Shown piece by piece: positions 1 to 10,707 of a stretch of 36,324 nucleotides of DNA. The translations under genes were made by a program, and so were the position numbers. The first letter of the stretch is position 1; each line of letters starts with the position of its first letter. This stretch comes from Entophlyctis helioformis (lineage: Eukaryota > Chytridiomycota > Chytridiomycetes > Chytridiales > Chytriomycetaceae), in NCBI GenBank assembly GCA_025526915.1, contig JAHLKH010000226.1:1-36324 (forward strand), in the 5' to 3' direction. The notes under the pieces were generated by a model. The model made no database searches, was not told where the DNA came from, and was given only the letters and a program-made list of their open reading frames with translations.

Positions 1-2
1 CC

Positions 3-464
3 ATTGTCATCTGGCTCCACGAGCACAGGACGGAGGGATGCACAACAGAGGCAACGGTTATTGCTGCAGGAAATGGCAGCCTTGATGTCGTGCAGTGGCT
101 CCACGAGACTCTTGGTCATGAGCTCACGTCAGCAGCAGTCGATGCCGCCTTCACCGCGAGCCACATCGACGTCGTCAAGTACATGCTTTCCAAAGGCGGT
201 CACGCATCATGGGTTGTCGTCAAGTTGGCAATCGCTCTCGTCAATATCAAGATGGTGGGATGCATGCTGGGTTCGGAATACGTGGCTAACATCGACTCGC
301 TCGAATTTACCAAGAATGCCGAAGTCGCCGATATTCTGCTTGCCGGCCTCACACTGGACCAGGCACAGGCCCTGCTTGCAGAGGAAGATCCAGAACATTA
401 CAACGAGGCCATCATTGAGCGGCTCAAGTCGAGGATCAAGGAACTGCGAAAGCCGCGCAAGTGA
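3..464 (+). CDS. Ankyrin-repeat protein, C-terminal part (5' end outside window)
   Basis: The frame is open from the first bases of the window to a TGA at 462-464, so the start lies upstream. The protein shows degenerate ankyrin repeats of the 'WLHE' type: 'AAGNGSLDVVQWLHE' near the start, then 'DAAFTASHIDVVKYMLSKGG', then weaker repeats. It ends in a charged helix, 'IIERLKSRIKELRKPRK'. Ankyrin repeats are protein-binding scaffolds; nothing here points to a partner. Repeats of this wording are common in large families in chytrids, oomycetes and amoebae. An internal ATG at 90 would give a 124-residue protein, but the frame above it encodes clear ankyrin sequence, so 90 is not the start. No intron is needed in the visible part. 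Confidence 0.8.
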   Translation: MVIWLHEHRTEGCTTEATVIAAGNGSLDVVQWLHETLGHELTSAAVDAAFTASHIDVVKYMLSKGGHASWVVVKLAIALVNIKMVGCMLGSEYVANIDSLEFTKNAEVADILLAGLTLDQAQALLAEEDPEHYNEAIIERLKSRIKELRKPRK

Positions 465-959
465 TCAATGGATAGCCGCGACTCGCTGTTGGAATGAATG
501 CGTGATTGGCGCACTTGTCGACACCAACGCCATCTGCCACTGGCCTGTCCAGACAGCGTCGACTTGCACCGCGACTGCCAATGCTGCATGCGGCCTTGTG
601 CGGATTGTCCCATGGCCGGCAGACATTGGTTCGCAGATGTCATGGCGAGGCACGGCCTGCACATGCCGAAAGCAGGAAATCGTGCGTGTATCGACAGCAG
701 TTGTTCCCCGCCATGCAGAGATCCGGGCGAGTTTGCGTCGCCGCTTACAATGAGCATTCCTACAGCAGAAGCGTCTCAAAGACTGTCCCGTGAGGCTTCG
801 GCTCCAGACGCTTGACCAAGACCAGCGACGATTCGTACGGCAGAGAGACAGGGGACGAGCCAGTCATGCAAACCCTTCAATGATCTCTTCCTGGTACGAC
901 CGCTGGCTCAACAGCTTGTTTGCGTGCCGGCTCCGAGTGATTGTGACGCCCCCCAATAA
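465..959. other. No supported gene; possible 3' continuation of copia debris
   Basis: This stretch lies between the ankyrin gene and the recognisable reverse-transcriptase remnant. All frames are short or broken and none gives a recognisable domain. If the copia element was full length, its RNase H region would fall here on the minus strand, but I cannot identify RNase H motifs. Confidence 0.4.
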
Positions 960-2600
960 TTGCTCAGCTCGCCCATATCCGGCATCTCAGATCCGGCATC
1001 TCAAACTGACCAGCCAGCTCCGCCTGGACTTGCTGGACGTCCGAGAGCCGAGGCACCATGATCCGACGGCCGTCCACGAAGGCAACCACGTTCACGTGCC
1101 GGCCGTCTGTCGACCATGCGAGAGAAGAAGATGCACCGCTCGTTGTGCGACTTCCTGAACCCAGGCTGAGAAGAGCGTCCACTGACAACAGTACCAATGC
1201 AGGGAGACTGGCTCAGGCCGTAGAGAGCTCGCAACAGACGCCAGACGCGGCCATCCTGCTGTGGCAGACCAGGAAGGAGCGCACATACGCCTCCTCCTGC
1301 ATGGGAGCACAGAACGCCGTCTTGAATCCATCTGGTGGACCTCCCAGCCACGAGCCGCTGCAATGGAGAGCATCCTATGCATGTCGGGCATGGAAACGAC
1401 GGACGCGTGCGTCTCAACAATCCTGGTCTGCATGAAACTGCGGGCAAAACCAAGGCACGCCTTGAAGGTCGCCAGCCAGCCGTCCTTGCCCGGCTTGACC
1501 GAGAACACCCACTTGACGCCGACAATCCTGTGCCCTGACGGCCGAGAGACATGACGAAACACGCCCTTGGCCATTGAGCGAGTGCCAAGACTCTGCGGTC
1601 AAGACCCGAGGTCTTTGGGCAGTCAGCGAGCCTGGCTGGCACGCGGAAGAAGACAGGCATCAGCGCAAGCGGCTCGGCGTGTCGCGAGAGAAGAAGCGTG
1701 TGGGGGAACGGCGGGCATCGGCGTGGAACGCGTGACATTGCAGGACTTGCTGTGTGGTCACGTGGCCCAACGACAGGCAGATCAGCAAGCGCGAGACAAG
1801 CTTCCTTCTCAAGGGCAGCTTTCCAGAACGGCCCAGGACAGCGGCTGTTGCCGGCTGTGCGAGAGTCGAGGGGATCGTGTTGCGGGCGTCTTGGCTCTTG
1901 GCCCTCGGGAAAGCCAAGCCCAGCTTGTCGGAAGCCAGGGCATCCAGGGCATCCAGGGCATTCAGCTCGGTCTCGCCCACCACATCGTCAATGGCGCGCT
2001 CGCCCGCCGGACCTTCAGCGGCCACAGCACGCTGACGGCCATCCGCAGAGGCCGACGCAAAAGTCCATGCGGCTTTGCCAGTGGTGGACTGCCGTGCTGA
2101 CTGACGAATCTCTGCGGCCCGTAGCAGCAGGAGCAGCAGCAAGCATAGCATCAGCAGGAGGAGCATCAGCCGGAAGCCTCGGTATCAGTCAGAACGGGCG
2201 GCACAACAGCGACTGACACGTCTCAACGACCGCACCAAAGGCATCGCGTCAATGTGAGAGTCCGCTCGATCGCCGCGTGCTCCTCGACTGACAGCTCGTC
2301 CTGGCGAGTCAGGCTCTTGTTGATCTATGCCTCGCACCTTCGACCGCGTCGACCGCTTGGCATGGTCCCCAAAGGCAGATGCGTCCCATCCGCCAGAGTG
2401 GTGCCCATCATGCGACACTGCGACACTGCGCTCAATCTCGCTCGTGATAACGACGCCATTGTGGTCGACGCCAGGAACGCCAAATGCGCGCAGATGAGCC
2501 ACACCACCACCAGGCACTCGCAGCAAGTCACTGCACTTGAGCTGCTTGCTGTTGTGCCTTGATTGGCAGCCAAGTCGCGGCCCGTTCCACACATCTGTCT
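960..2600 (-). mobile_element. Decayed Ty1/copia retrotransposon (integrase-end to reverse transcriptase remnant)
   Basis: Read on the minus strand, pieces of copia polyprotein appear in the expected order but in different frames. Around 2330-2520 is 'VAHLRAFGVPGVDH', resembling the conserved 'HLRVFG' stretch after the integrase core. Around 1520 is 'GVKWVFSVKPGKDG', the reverse-transcriptase entry motif of the family (usually KWVFK-K-DG). Near 1345-1390 is 'AAARGWEVHQMD', matching 'A...GWE(L/V)HQMDV'. At about 1201-1237 is 'LLRALYGLSQSP', matching the family's 'KALYGLKQSPR'. Around 1040-1085 is 'VVAFVDGRRIMVPRLSDV', matching the YVDD region with the catalytic aspartate pair degraded to 'DG'. 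Repeated frame changes and the damaged active site mean it is dead. No LTRs or target-site duplications are visible, so the true ends are unknown. Confidence 0.75.
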
Positions 2601-2767
2601 CGCTTCTCAAACACGCACTGGGTAGATGGATATGTATTCCGGATCGGCGTCGCCAAGATGGCATCTCACAAGAGAAACGGCGATGGGAATGGAGGTGAGG
2701 GGAAGGGGGCAATATCGGCATGCACAATATGGAGAGAGAATGAAAGGAAGTGTCAAGTGGAGCTGCA

Positions 2768-5079
2768 TCAATGAGCGCATGAGAGGACTGTGGATCCCAA
2801 ATGTGCAGAGTGTGCAGTCTTGTTTTGCTTATCCGTTACCAAAGTCGTCTTGTTCGTCATCCTGCACGTATTCTGGGACAATCTCGAATGGATAGACTGT
2901 CTGTACAGAATGTCGATAGGGTCAAGCCCAAGGACGCTCTGTTGGTCGTTCAACACAGTCCGACGCGCGTTGACGAGCTTGGTGATGTGGGAGATGCTGA
3001 ATCGGTCCATGAATATGACGCACTCTACCAACTCGACCAAGGTGAATCCAGTAACCAGCTGAACGTCGTCCGGGTAGCGTGGAACCTCTGCAAAACGTGT
3101 GCACATCACGGTCAGCCACAGCAACAGTCAAAGAAGAGCCTGCATGAACACAAGCAGGCAAGGTCGGTGAGGGTGAGACATACCAAACAAAGATCCACGG
3201 GTCATGACCGCGAGGTAGAATGCAGACGAGGCCAGCTAGCTGTTTGAAAACTTGAGCGACTCGACGTCGCAGACCGCGTGATCCAGGAGCGACGCCGCCT
3301 GTGAAAAGAACTCCGAGTTGATGTATCGGTGCCAGTTCATGTCGAATTCGGCAAACGCGACTCGCCTCTTGCAGGCATCGAGCATCCTGTACCGCTCGAA
3401 GCATCCCCACAGCTGGTCGATTGCCAAAGGAATCAGCAGATCACCACCCAAAAGCTGCACAGATGTGCCATGCAATGTCAGCGACTGACGATGCAGAGCA
3501 GCACTCAAGTGACCAAACAGCAGCAGAACAAAGCAGAGGATGGCTTACAGTCACAAGCTTGGCTTCGAAACGGGCAAACTGCGTGGAGAGATCAGCCAGC
3601 CACTGTGCTCTGTCGGCGTCCGTCGTGGGGTCATCGACGGCGGCCTCAACAAAAGCAGACAGCTCCGGATGACCGTCACTTTCCTGTGCACAGCAGCCAC
3701 ACGTCAGCACTGGATTGGACAGATATGGAGAAACAAACGGCCAAGGATGATGAGCGCAGGATCCCCACCTTGGATCTTTGCAGCCTCGAATAAACAGAAG
3801 GACGCCAGCAGCTGGATTTTCCCCAGCCGCACCTTGCAGGAGTGGACCGCCATGTACGCGTCAAAGTAGTTGACCGCCATGTGGAATGTCCTGCGCTGGA
3901 GCCTGAAAGTGTCCGAGGCCTCGCACATCCAGCTGATGACTTCCTTGCGGTGATCTCTGCTGATCTCACCGTTGTACGCCTCCTGATCTCGGCACCCTGA
4001 CAATATGAGATGCTCGCGCCTGATATTATCCTGCCATTTGTCAATGTAGTCGCCCACAATGGAAGCTGGGTCGCCCTGTAGTAGTTGGATGGAGACGCAT
4101 TTCGGCAGCATGGTGGTCAGAACAGGATACATGGATAGAAAACAAGGCGTGCATGGACAGCATGCTCGTCAAGCATGCATACCTGCGACCACGCCATGAG
4201 CTTGTCCGCCATCTTGGCTGCGCATGCCAATGCAGGCGAGTCGGCCGCCGCCTCGGCCGCCTCATGCTTGGCCGCGATACTCATGTAAGCATCGCGGGCA
4301 GCAGTGGCAGCCAAGGTGGCCGGCGAGACGGCAGCAGTGAGGGCAGCGGCGATAGTGGCGGTAAAGGCGGCGGCAGGGGCGGTAGGCGCGGAAGGTCCAG
4401 CAGGATCCGCAGGATCTGCAGGAGTGACAGGGACGATAGTGGCGATAGGTGCGATATGTGCGGCAGATTCGACAGGCGCGTGACGCCGTGGGCGTTTTGT
4501 TCCTAGACTTGAGCCGATGTCGTCGACCGCCTCACACGTGGCCGCAGGTCTTTTACAAGACTGGCGGGCAGTGGCGGCGTCGGTAGGCGCGGCAGGGGTG
4601 GCTGATTCGGCAGGGATGGCTGATTCGGCAGGAGTGGCTGAGTTGGCAGGTGCTACATGTAACTCGGGTTCGGCAAGAGTGGCTGATTCGGCACGGATGG
4701 CTGATTCGGCAGGGATGGCTGATTCGGCAGGTGCGGCAGGTGCGATAGACGCGACAGGTGCTTCGGGTGCAGCAGGCACTGGCAGGAACGTTGCGCCGTG
4801 CGCGTTTTGTTCTTGCACCTGAGCCATGTCGTCGTCCTTGTCCGCCGTGCGCTTGGCCGCAGTCCTCCTTGGAGGGTCGCGGGCAGCGGGAGCAGCAGCG
4901 GTGGTGGTGGCGGCAGCGACAGTGACAGTGGCAGTGGTAGTAGCAGTGGTGGTGGTGGTGGTGGTGGTGGTGGTGGTGGTGGTGGTTGCAGCCTGCAGCA
5001 ATGCTGCCGTTGCCGACCTAGTCATCATGCGGCTGGTCTGGGGCGGCTGCCGGCGGGTCTGGCTGCGGGTCGCAACCAT
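2768..5079 (-). CDS. Cyclin, cyclin E-like (G1/S type), five exons, with an in-frame TAG
   Basis: Exons on the minus strand: 5079-4183, 4075-3769, 3709-3549, 3454-3184, 3087-2768. All introns are GT-AG, of 107, 59, 94 and 96 nt, and the phases agree. Read through, the product is about 651 residues. Residues 1-299 are low complexity: 'MVATRSQTRRQ', a Thr tract, then Ala/Pro/Glu repeats ('PAESAIPAESA'). The first cyclin fold is at about 335-405, with 'HRKEVISWMCEASDTFRLQ' and 'TFHMAVNYFDAYMA', matching the family's R..L.DWL.EV...F.L...T..LA...DR(Y/F). The second fold follows; its 'LLDHAVCDVESLKF' and 'LASSAFYLAV' resemble cyclin E. A TAG at 3236-3238 (about residue 528) splits this second fold. 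Cyclins activate cyclin-dependent kinases. The gene may be a recent pseudogene or carry a base error. An in-frame ATG at 5172 is an alternative start. Tract coding and exon joins are my reading. Confidence 0.75.
4947..4986 (+). repeat. (GGT)n microsatellite inside the cyclin gene
   Basis: About thirteen GGT units on the plus strand. On the minus strand they are ACC and encode a Thr homopolymer in the cyclin's disordered N-terminal region. Confidence 0.9.
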
Positions 5080-5393
5080 GCTGCCGACGATGTTGGAACG
5101 GCGGCGAGGAGCGGCAAGAGCCCCGCCTTGATAAAAGGAGCGGGGTGGCTCGTGTGTCTGTGCGTGTGACACACGCGGATAGTGCCACTGGATGGCTCCG
5201 CTCGGCTTATGTTATCAAGCCTGCTCCGGCGCGTGCTGGGCGTGCTGGGCGTGCTGTCGATGCGCATCTGGATCTGCATCTGTTTTGCCACTCGCCGCAA
5301 GTGCCATCCAGATGAGAAGACAAAAGGGCCACCGAGACGGGCCACCGAGGCGGGCAGCCCAGATGAGAAGTCGAGGGGTGGCGGCTGTGCGTG

Positions 5394-5455
5394 GCTCGTG
5401 TTGGTGCTCGTGTTAATGCTCGTGTTGGTGCTCGTGTTGGTGCTCGTGTTGGTGC
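5394..5455 (+). repeat. 12-bp tandem repeat, about five units
   Basis: The unit GCTCGTGTTGGT is repeated about five times with one variant (GTTAAT). Confidence 0.9.
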
Positions 5456-6438
5456 TGGCTGCGTGCCGTGCTTCCGTCGTGCGACCGTCGTGCGACCGTC
5501 GTGCTTCCGTCTTGCTTCCGTCTTGCTTCGTGATCTGGCTTGGATCTCAGGCGCAGGCAACGACGTGCAGCAGAAACGAACGTGCAGCAGCCAGCGATGG
5601 CGTGCGCAGGCCAAGGAAGCAGGGCAGCAGCCAGCGGGGTCTCGAGGCCACTGCCCTGCTCGCCTTGAGCTCGCCCGGGTGCCGCGGGCCGCGGCCTTGC
5701 TCGGTGTCCAGGTGAGCGAGTCCAGCCGGCTTGGCTCGTGTGGCCCAGTGCCGGTTTCGCAGACAACGGGGCGGCTGCTGGCGCATCGGCCCGTGAGACG
5801 CACAGAGGGCCGCTGGTCCGTCCGTCGCATGCTCGCATGCTTGCGTGTGTGTGCGGGTTGTGCGCGAGCTGTGAGCGGGCTGTGCGTGCACGGGCCGTCC
5901 CAATGCACCTGCACAGCTGGCTGGCCAGCGAGCGTCGCCATTGCCGTCATCGTTGTTGTCGTCGCGTCCATGCTCTTGTCCTGCGTGCGATGCTGACTGG
6001 CCCGAGCATGTCCTGCTTGCCAGCGGCTCTGGGATGGCAGCCTGGCTCGTGTGGGCGGCTGTTCACACGCTGGCTGCTCACACACTGGCTGTGTGCCACG
6101 ACCTGCCACTGACGTCGATCCGCACGCTAACCACGCTCGGCCCACACTGACGCAGGTGCTGACGGTGCTGACCGAAGCGAGCCGCTGACCCCCAAGGCGC
6201 GACGTGACGCGACGCGGCTCGCTCGTGCTCGTGCTTGCCGCTGGTACTTGCTGCTCAAAAGATCCAATGGCTGGGCGGCGTTTGCAGTCGTGATTGCCCC
6301 ATGGAGCGCACCTGTCTGCCATCGCGGAGCGGGGCGGGTCTGGGCAGGGCGGGTTTGGGTTGAGATCGGCTGCCATTGCGGATTGCAAGGGGCCGCACTC
6401 TGTGCTGCCAAAGGGGACTTGCACGGCTGCGAGCCAAC

Positions 6439-6470
6439 GGACCGACTGACCGACTGACCGACTGACCGAC
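6439..6470 (+). repeat. 8-bp tandem repeat (GACCGACT), about four units
   Basis: Four near-perfect units lie in the non-coding region upstream of the tRNA gene. Confidence 0.85.
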
Positions 6471-7329
6471 CGTCCGACCAGCCTGCCCGGAATCGCGCGT
6501 TTCGCCGTGGATGTGACCCCAAGAGTGAGTTTGGTATGGCCGCAGGTGTCTGGGATGCGACAGGCTGACAGGCTGGCAGGTTGGCAGGCTGACAGGTTGA
6601 CAGGCCGAAAGAGGGTTGCAGAGGCAAGTCGCTGCATGCTCTGGAGGCAGGTGCTGTCAAGGGACGGTCAAGGCGGGAGTGTTGTTTGCGATCCCGATCA
6701 GGCAAGCAGACAGACGGCCGAGCGGCTGGAAGGCTGGGCGGCTGAGCGGCTGGATGACCGGGTAGCTGGGCATGGTCGCTGCCCTTCAAGTCCAGAGCGG
6801 CCGGGTGCACAAGGAGCGAGTGCCGCACTACAGACTTGCTTGCGTGGGCAGACGTTTTGACAGCAGCGGCGGCAGCGGAGGCTGTCTGTTTTGTGTTGGT
6901 GTGGCTGCAACCAAAGGACGCTGGCGGTATGCATGCGCTCACTTGCCTGTGTGTGGTTGTGTGCTGCACAGACTGCCGCTGGGTCCCTCGCTCCATCGCT
7001 CTCTCGCTCTGCCGGCACAGCTGCGGTGCACAGGCGCTGTGCACAGGTCCTGGTTGCATCGGAGCCTTGCGCCGCATTGCTGCTGCGGCTGGTTTCTGTC
7101 GCGCAAGCCAAGATCGCGTCGAATGCCGGTGGATGTTTGTGGATGTCAAGTGGATGTCGGTGGATCGCATCTGCCTGGCCGCTTGCTGTTCTCCTGCATG
7201 CCCTCTGCCGACGATGGCCGGAGAGAGGGATGGTTGGAGGGACAGATGAATGAACAAACGAACGGTCGAATGCCAAGCAGCAGCAGCAGGTACATTGCCC
7301 ATTGCTGGCTGTTCAAGTGATGCCAAAGT

Positions 7330-7470
7330 TCATTCCAAGACGATTCCCAGTCCCCAAGACACTAGATGCCATACCCTTTCGAGCTTTAGGCCGTGCGTAG
7401 ATCCCTCAGTTATGTCATCCCCCTGGTCCGACACGTCCATGGTGATGTATCCATAAAGTACGCTGGAACA
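7330..7470 (-). mobile_element. Possible copia polyprotein C-terminal scrap next to the tRNA gene
   Basis: The minus-strand frame ends '...DVSDQGDDITEGSTHG', then 'LKLERVWHLVSWGLGIVLE' and a TGA. This loosely resembles the end of copia polyproteins (DQ-ADILTK-L....FE-LR--LGI-). The match is weak and the fragment is short. It could equally be chance coding-like sequence. Placement beside a tRNA gene would fit known insertion preferences of some LTR elements. Confidence 0.25.
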
Positions 7471-7645
7471 CACCATGGGCAGCCTGAGGAAACGCGTACA
7501 TTCACGAAGTGGCGAGTGGACGCAACTGGAGAGTGCCTGAGCGTGGCAGACGCAGAGACAGTGCGCAGCGGGCAGAGTATGTGGCGTGGCTGGCAAAAGG
7601 AGAGAGCGAACAGAGTGGCTGTTCTGGATAGCAGAGTAGCCAGGC

Positions 7646-7650
7646 AAAAA
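7646..7650 (-). terminator. RNA polymerase III T-run terminator of tRNA-Met
   Basis: Five consecutive T residues on the minus strand lie a few bases after the 3' end of the tRNA, the usual Pol III stop. Confidence 0.8.
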
Positions 7651-7655
7651 GAAGT

Positions 7656-7728
7656 TGCTCCGAGTGAGGCTTGAACTCACGACCTCGAGATTATGAGACT
7701 CACGCGCTACCGACTGCGCCATCGAAGC
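7656..7728 (-). tRNA. tRNA-Met (CAT), elongator type, no intron
   Basis: Seventy-three nucleotides fold as a standard cloverleaf. The acceptor arms GCTTCGA and TCGGAGC pair with one G-T, followed by discriminator A. The D arm contains the internal promoter A box (GGCGCAGTCGGTAGCGC). The anticodon loop is CTCATAA, giving anticodon CAT. The B box and T-loop read GTTCAAGCC. The anticodon-stem context TGAGTCTCATAATCTC is like eukaryotic elongator tRNA-Met rather than the initiator. The CCA end is not encoded, as expected in eukaryotes. Confidence 0.96.
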
Positions 7729-7975
7729 TCCTTCTTGTTTTGTATTTCGCCAATGTCAAACAAATTGTATTAGTGTAAGTTGTTCATACAAACCAGATAC
7801 ACACAGCCAAGAGCAAGCAACACACCGCAGCGAGCCATGCACGCTCTTCCATTCACAAGCATGACCCGCCGCCCAGCACCACTGGCACCATGGTTGCGGC
7901 TGCACAACTCCACGCGGCCGACGGTCAACAGACTTGCCCACCGACGCCGAAACCGCTGCCAGATCTCGGATCGTC

Positions 7976-9040
7976 ATGTCCGCACAAGCTGGCGACACAG
8001 GAGCAGGAGCAGGCTCGCTTGCACCGAACCAGACGCTCTACGTCAGGAACCTGGACGAGCAGGTCAAGAAGAAGGGTGGGTCGCTGCCTGCCTCTGGCTC
8101 GGCCTGCCTCTGCGCTTCTGCTGGCGCACACACTCACACACCGGCTCTCTGGCTGCGACTGTTGGCGTTGGCACCTGCGGGCAACACAACATGGCTGCGA
8201 CTGCACGGCCGGACGCTGCTGCTGCTGCTGGTTCCTGGGCTTGGCGGCGGGTTGCGGCGGTGTCTGCAGAGCTTCGGGAGTCGCTCTACTACCTGTTCTC
8301 GCAGCACGGCCGGGTGTTGGACGTTGTTGCTCTCAAGACCACCAAGATGCGTGGCCAGGCGTTCATTGTGTTCGAGACAGTAGAGGCAGCCAAGACAGCC
8401 ATGCGATCGCTGCAGGGCTTCCTCTTTTACAGAAAGACAATGGTAGGCGGGCCGTGCGTCGGCCTGGCGCCTGGCTGCACGCTGCATGGATCTGACTCTT
8501 CCTGCGACCCACTCCCCTGCCAGTCCATTGTGTTTGCAAAGACAAAGTCCAATGCCATCAAGATGCGTGATGGCACCATGTTCAAGGGAAGCAAAGCAAA
8601 GCGGCCTGCCCATGACGATGACGATGACGACGAAGATGCGGATGTTGGCATGGAGATGGACGGCCCAGACGTCAAGAGGCTCAAGGACAATGAGGAAGAG
8701 GTTGAGGAATCCGGTACGTGCAGATCCGATCCGATGGAATCGCAGGCACTCGCTTTTGGCTGGTGTGCCGAAACTGACGCGGCGCCATTGGGATGCTCGC
8801 ACAGAGCTCAACGAGATCCTGTTCCTGACCAAGCTTCCCGATACCACGACGGAAGAGTCGCTGACAACGCTCTGCCAGCAATATGCTGGGTTCAAAGAAG
8901 TGCGCATGGTGCCTGGCCGGACAGACATTGCGTTTGTAGAGTACGAGTCCGTGGAAGAGTCGGCGGCTGCCCGAAGTGCACTGGATGGATCCCGACTTGT
9001 CCCTGGAGTCGGCATCAGCGCAGAGTTTGCACGCCGGTAG
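7976..9040 (+). CDS. U1A/U2B''-type snRNP protein with two RRM domains, four exons
   Basis: Exons 7976-8075, 8270-8442, 8524-8713 and 8805-9040 join in phase to give 232 residues, close to the length of U2B''. RRM1 has RNP2 'TLYVRNL', '[19 protein letters not shown]' and RNP1 'RGQAFIVF'. '[10 protein letters not shown]' ends the domain, as in the U1A/U2B''/SNF family. A lysine/acid-rich linker follows ('[16 protein letters not shown]'). RRM2 has 'EILFLTKLP', '[19 protein letters not shown]' and ends 'GISAEFARR'. The phrase 'PGF/AGFKEVR-VPG' is diagnostic of the family. The protein binds the stem-loop of U1 and/or U2 snRNA in the spliceosome. One gene often serves both roles outside vertebrates; which role applies here cannot be told from sequence alone. 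The start is the ATG at 7976 because upstream in-frame codons contain no ATG. Confidence 0.93.
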
Positions 9041-9286
9041 ATCGCACGCCGACGAGTCGCGGTCGTGGATGTCGTTGGGGGGTGTCTGTTGTGCTGATTG
9101 TGACGCGAATGAAGTTGGCGTTGCCATCCACGACTTGCCCGCATCCTCTTTGTTCTGCGATCCCCCTTGCCTCTCCACCCAGGCTGCGTTCAAACCTTGC
9201 TCCTTGTCTCGCCCAGCAAGCAAGAAAGCAACAAGGAAAGCACACCAAGGGTCGTTGGCATCGGCAGGCGAGACGCTCAGTTCAAT

Positions 9287-10706
9287 ATGCCAAAGTACCG
9301 GATGTTTCCGGTTGGGCAGCATCCCGACCGAGCTGCAGACGACACCGAGGAGCCCGTGACAGACGACGATGAAGCGCTCGTGTCGATGGCGCAGGCGCAG
9401 TCGTCGTCAGAGGGCGGTGTCGGGCCGCTCATGACGCTCCAAGACCTTGAGCGATCGCTCAGTCTATCCACTTCAACGCCCCGAGGACAGTTTCGTCGAT
9501 CATCCTCGGGCATGCACATCTCCAAGAAACCGATCAACGACGGCATGCCGGCCGGCCGACGGGCCAGCGTTGCTCCCAGTGTCAAACAGGTCTCCGAGGA
9601 GCCAGAAGAGAAGCCGGCACAGGCGGCCAGAGACGGTGCAAGCGGTGGTGGTGGCGGTGGTGGAGGCAATGGCAGCAACCGAGGCACTGCAAGCCGTGGA
9701 GGCGATACTTTACAGGCTGGCGCATTCGAATCGCTTGATGGCCAGCCAGGCAATGCTGGCGGGCCCAATCCGAACGATGGGATCGGCGGCGGCCATGCAG
9801 GCGACGTCGATGAGGTGGACAGTCATAGCAGTGCCAGCACCACAAGCAGCCACGCCTATCGCAAGTCGCAGCGCGGCGGCCGCAAGTTTCGGACGCGTCT
9901 GCACCAGCCGGCATCCAACCATGACGGCGATACAGAGCACGCCGCGTGGGACAGTCGACGCTGACGACGGGGCCGACAGCGAACCCAGAGCTGCAGGGCG
10001 TGTGGCCAACCGCGCGGCGTTGTGGGTACGGCCCAAGACCCCGAAACGGCGAATCAAGCACCGGTACATCAAGCCGCTCAAGCCGCACGACCGGCCGCCC
10101 GTCGAGGTGGCCGTTGTGCGGCACGCGCCAGGGATCCGCGTGCGACACCGATCGTTGCGCAGCGTGCTCGAGTCGCTGCCAAAATACGACCAGGAGACAG
10201 GTGCACTGATCATGTGGATGCCGGTACTTCGGCAACCGATAGAGTGCGTCACCGGTGTCAGTGACTTGGTCGGGCACGCGCATTGTGGACTGCCGGCCGC
10301 CGAGTCGTGTGTGCCGCATGATCCGCAGAGCGCAGCGTCGATGGGGTCGGCCGCTGATCACAGGAGCACACATGGCGCGAGGGTTGACACGACGCGACTT
10401 CCGCGACTTCCCGGTGTGGCGGATGGCAAGACGGTTACAGCCGGCCCATGGACACACAAGGTTAATCTGGATATGCTGCATGGACCGCCGCGATATCGGA
10501 GACAGATCAGCATCAACAACAAGGGCATCAATGCTGTCCGGCTGCCACTCATCACGCGAATCCCCGCGCTCGCCAGCATCATGAGCGGCGGAATCGATGG
10601 CAGCGCAGCGCCAGCCGACCAGCTTCCAACAGCACCACCATCGCCAGACACGATGAGACTATCCAGCCACATGATCCCAAACGCCATTCGCGCCACCAGT
10701 CAATAA
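9287..10706 (+). CDS. Uncharacterised protein, low complexity, with a frame break near 9900-9960
   Basis: I do not recognise this gene. The first part, from ATG 9287 ('[19 protein letters not shown]'), runs to about 9900 in one frame. It has an acidic start, a basic patch ('[15 protein letters not shown]') and an eight-Gly run. That frame stops at 9962-9964. Coherent, basic sequence then continues in the +1 frame, for example '[20 protein letters not shown]' and '[20 protein letters not shown]', to a TAA at 10704-10706. No GT-AG intron with matching phase joins the two, so an indel (real or in the assembly) is the simplest explanation. The stop codon overlaps an AATAAA polyadenylation signal. 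Its last 30 codons are duplicated at 19828. It is convergent with the SQS1-like pseudogene. Confidence 0.5.
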
Positions 10707-10707
10707 A
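10702..10707 (+). other. AATAAA polyadenylation signal overlapping a stop codon
   Basis: The reading CAA TAA A places the TAA stop inside AATAAA. In copy 2 of the duplication the matching bases (around 19912-19917) read AATGAA, so the signal is lost there. Confidence 0.55.

Larger units (their letters stand above)
5173..7329. other. 2.2-kb stretch with no convincing gene, rich in short repeats
   Basis: Several long open frames cross this region on the minus strand (5207-6637 and 6127-7326). Their translations are Ser/Arg/Ala/Pro-rich with no domain, no intron signature and no ordered start, as expected of stop-poor GC-rich DNA. Visible content is short tandem units: a 12-bp unit at 5394-5455, runs of CTTCCGT at 5465-5530, an 8-bp GACCGACT unit at 6439-6470, and a purine-balanced GGCTGACA/GGTTGGCA patch at 6560-6605. 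It separates the cyclin's 5' end from the tRNA gene, so it may include the cyclin promoter. Confidence 0.5.

Noticed and set aside
3236..3238. TAG reassigned to an amino acid in this organism
   Set aside because: Other genes in the window end properly at TAG (U1A/U2B''-like, CNNM-like and NDUFA11-like), so TAG acts as a normal stop.
5207..6637. 476-codon minus-strand open frame
   Set aside because: Low-complexity Ser/Arg/Ala composition, no domain, overlapping a second equally long unrelated frame. Best explained by GC-rich, stop-poor sequence.
7330..7722. 130-codon minus-strand frame beginning 'MAQSVARESHNLEVV'
   Set aside because: Its first third is the translated tRNA gene. A protein start inside the tRNA is not credible.
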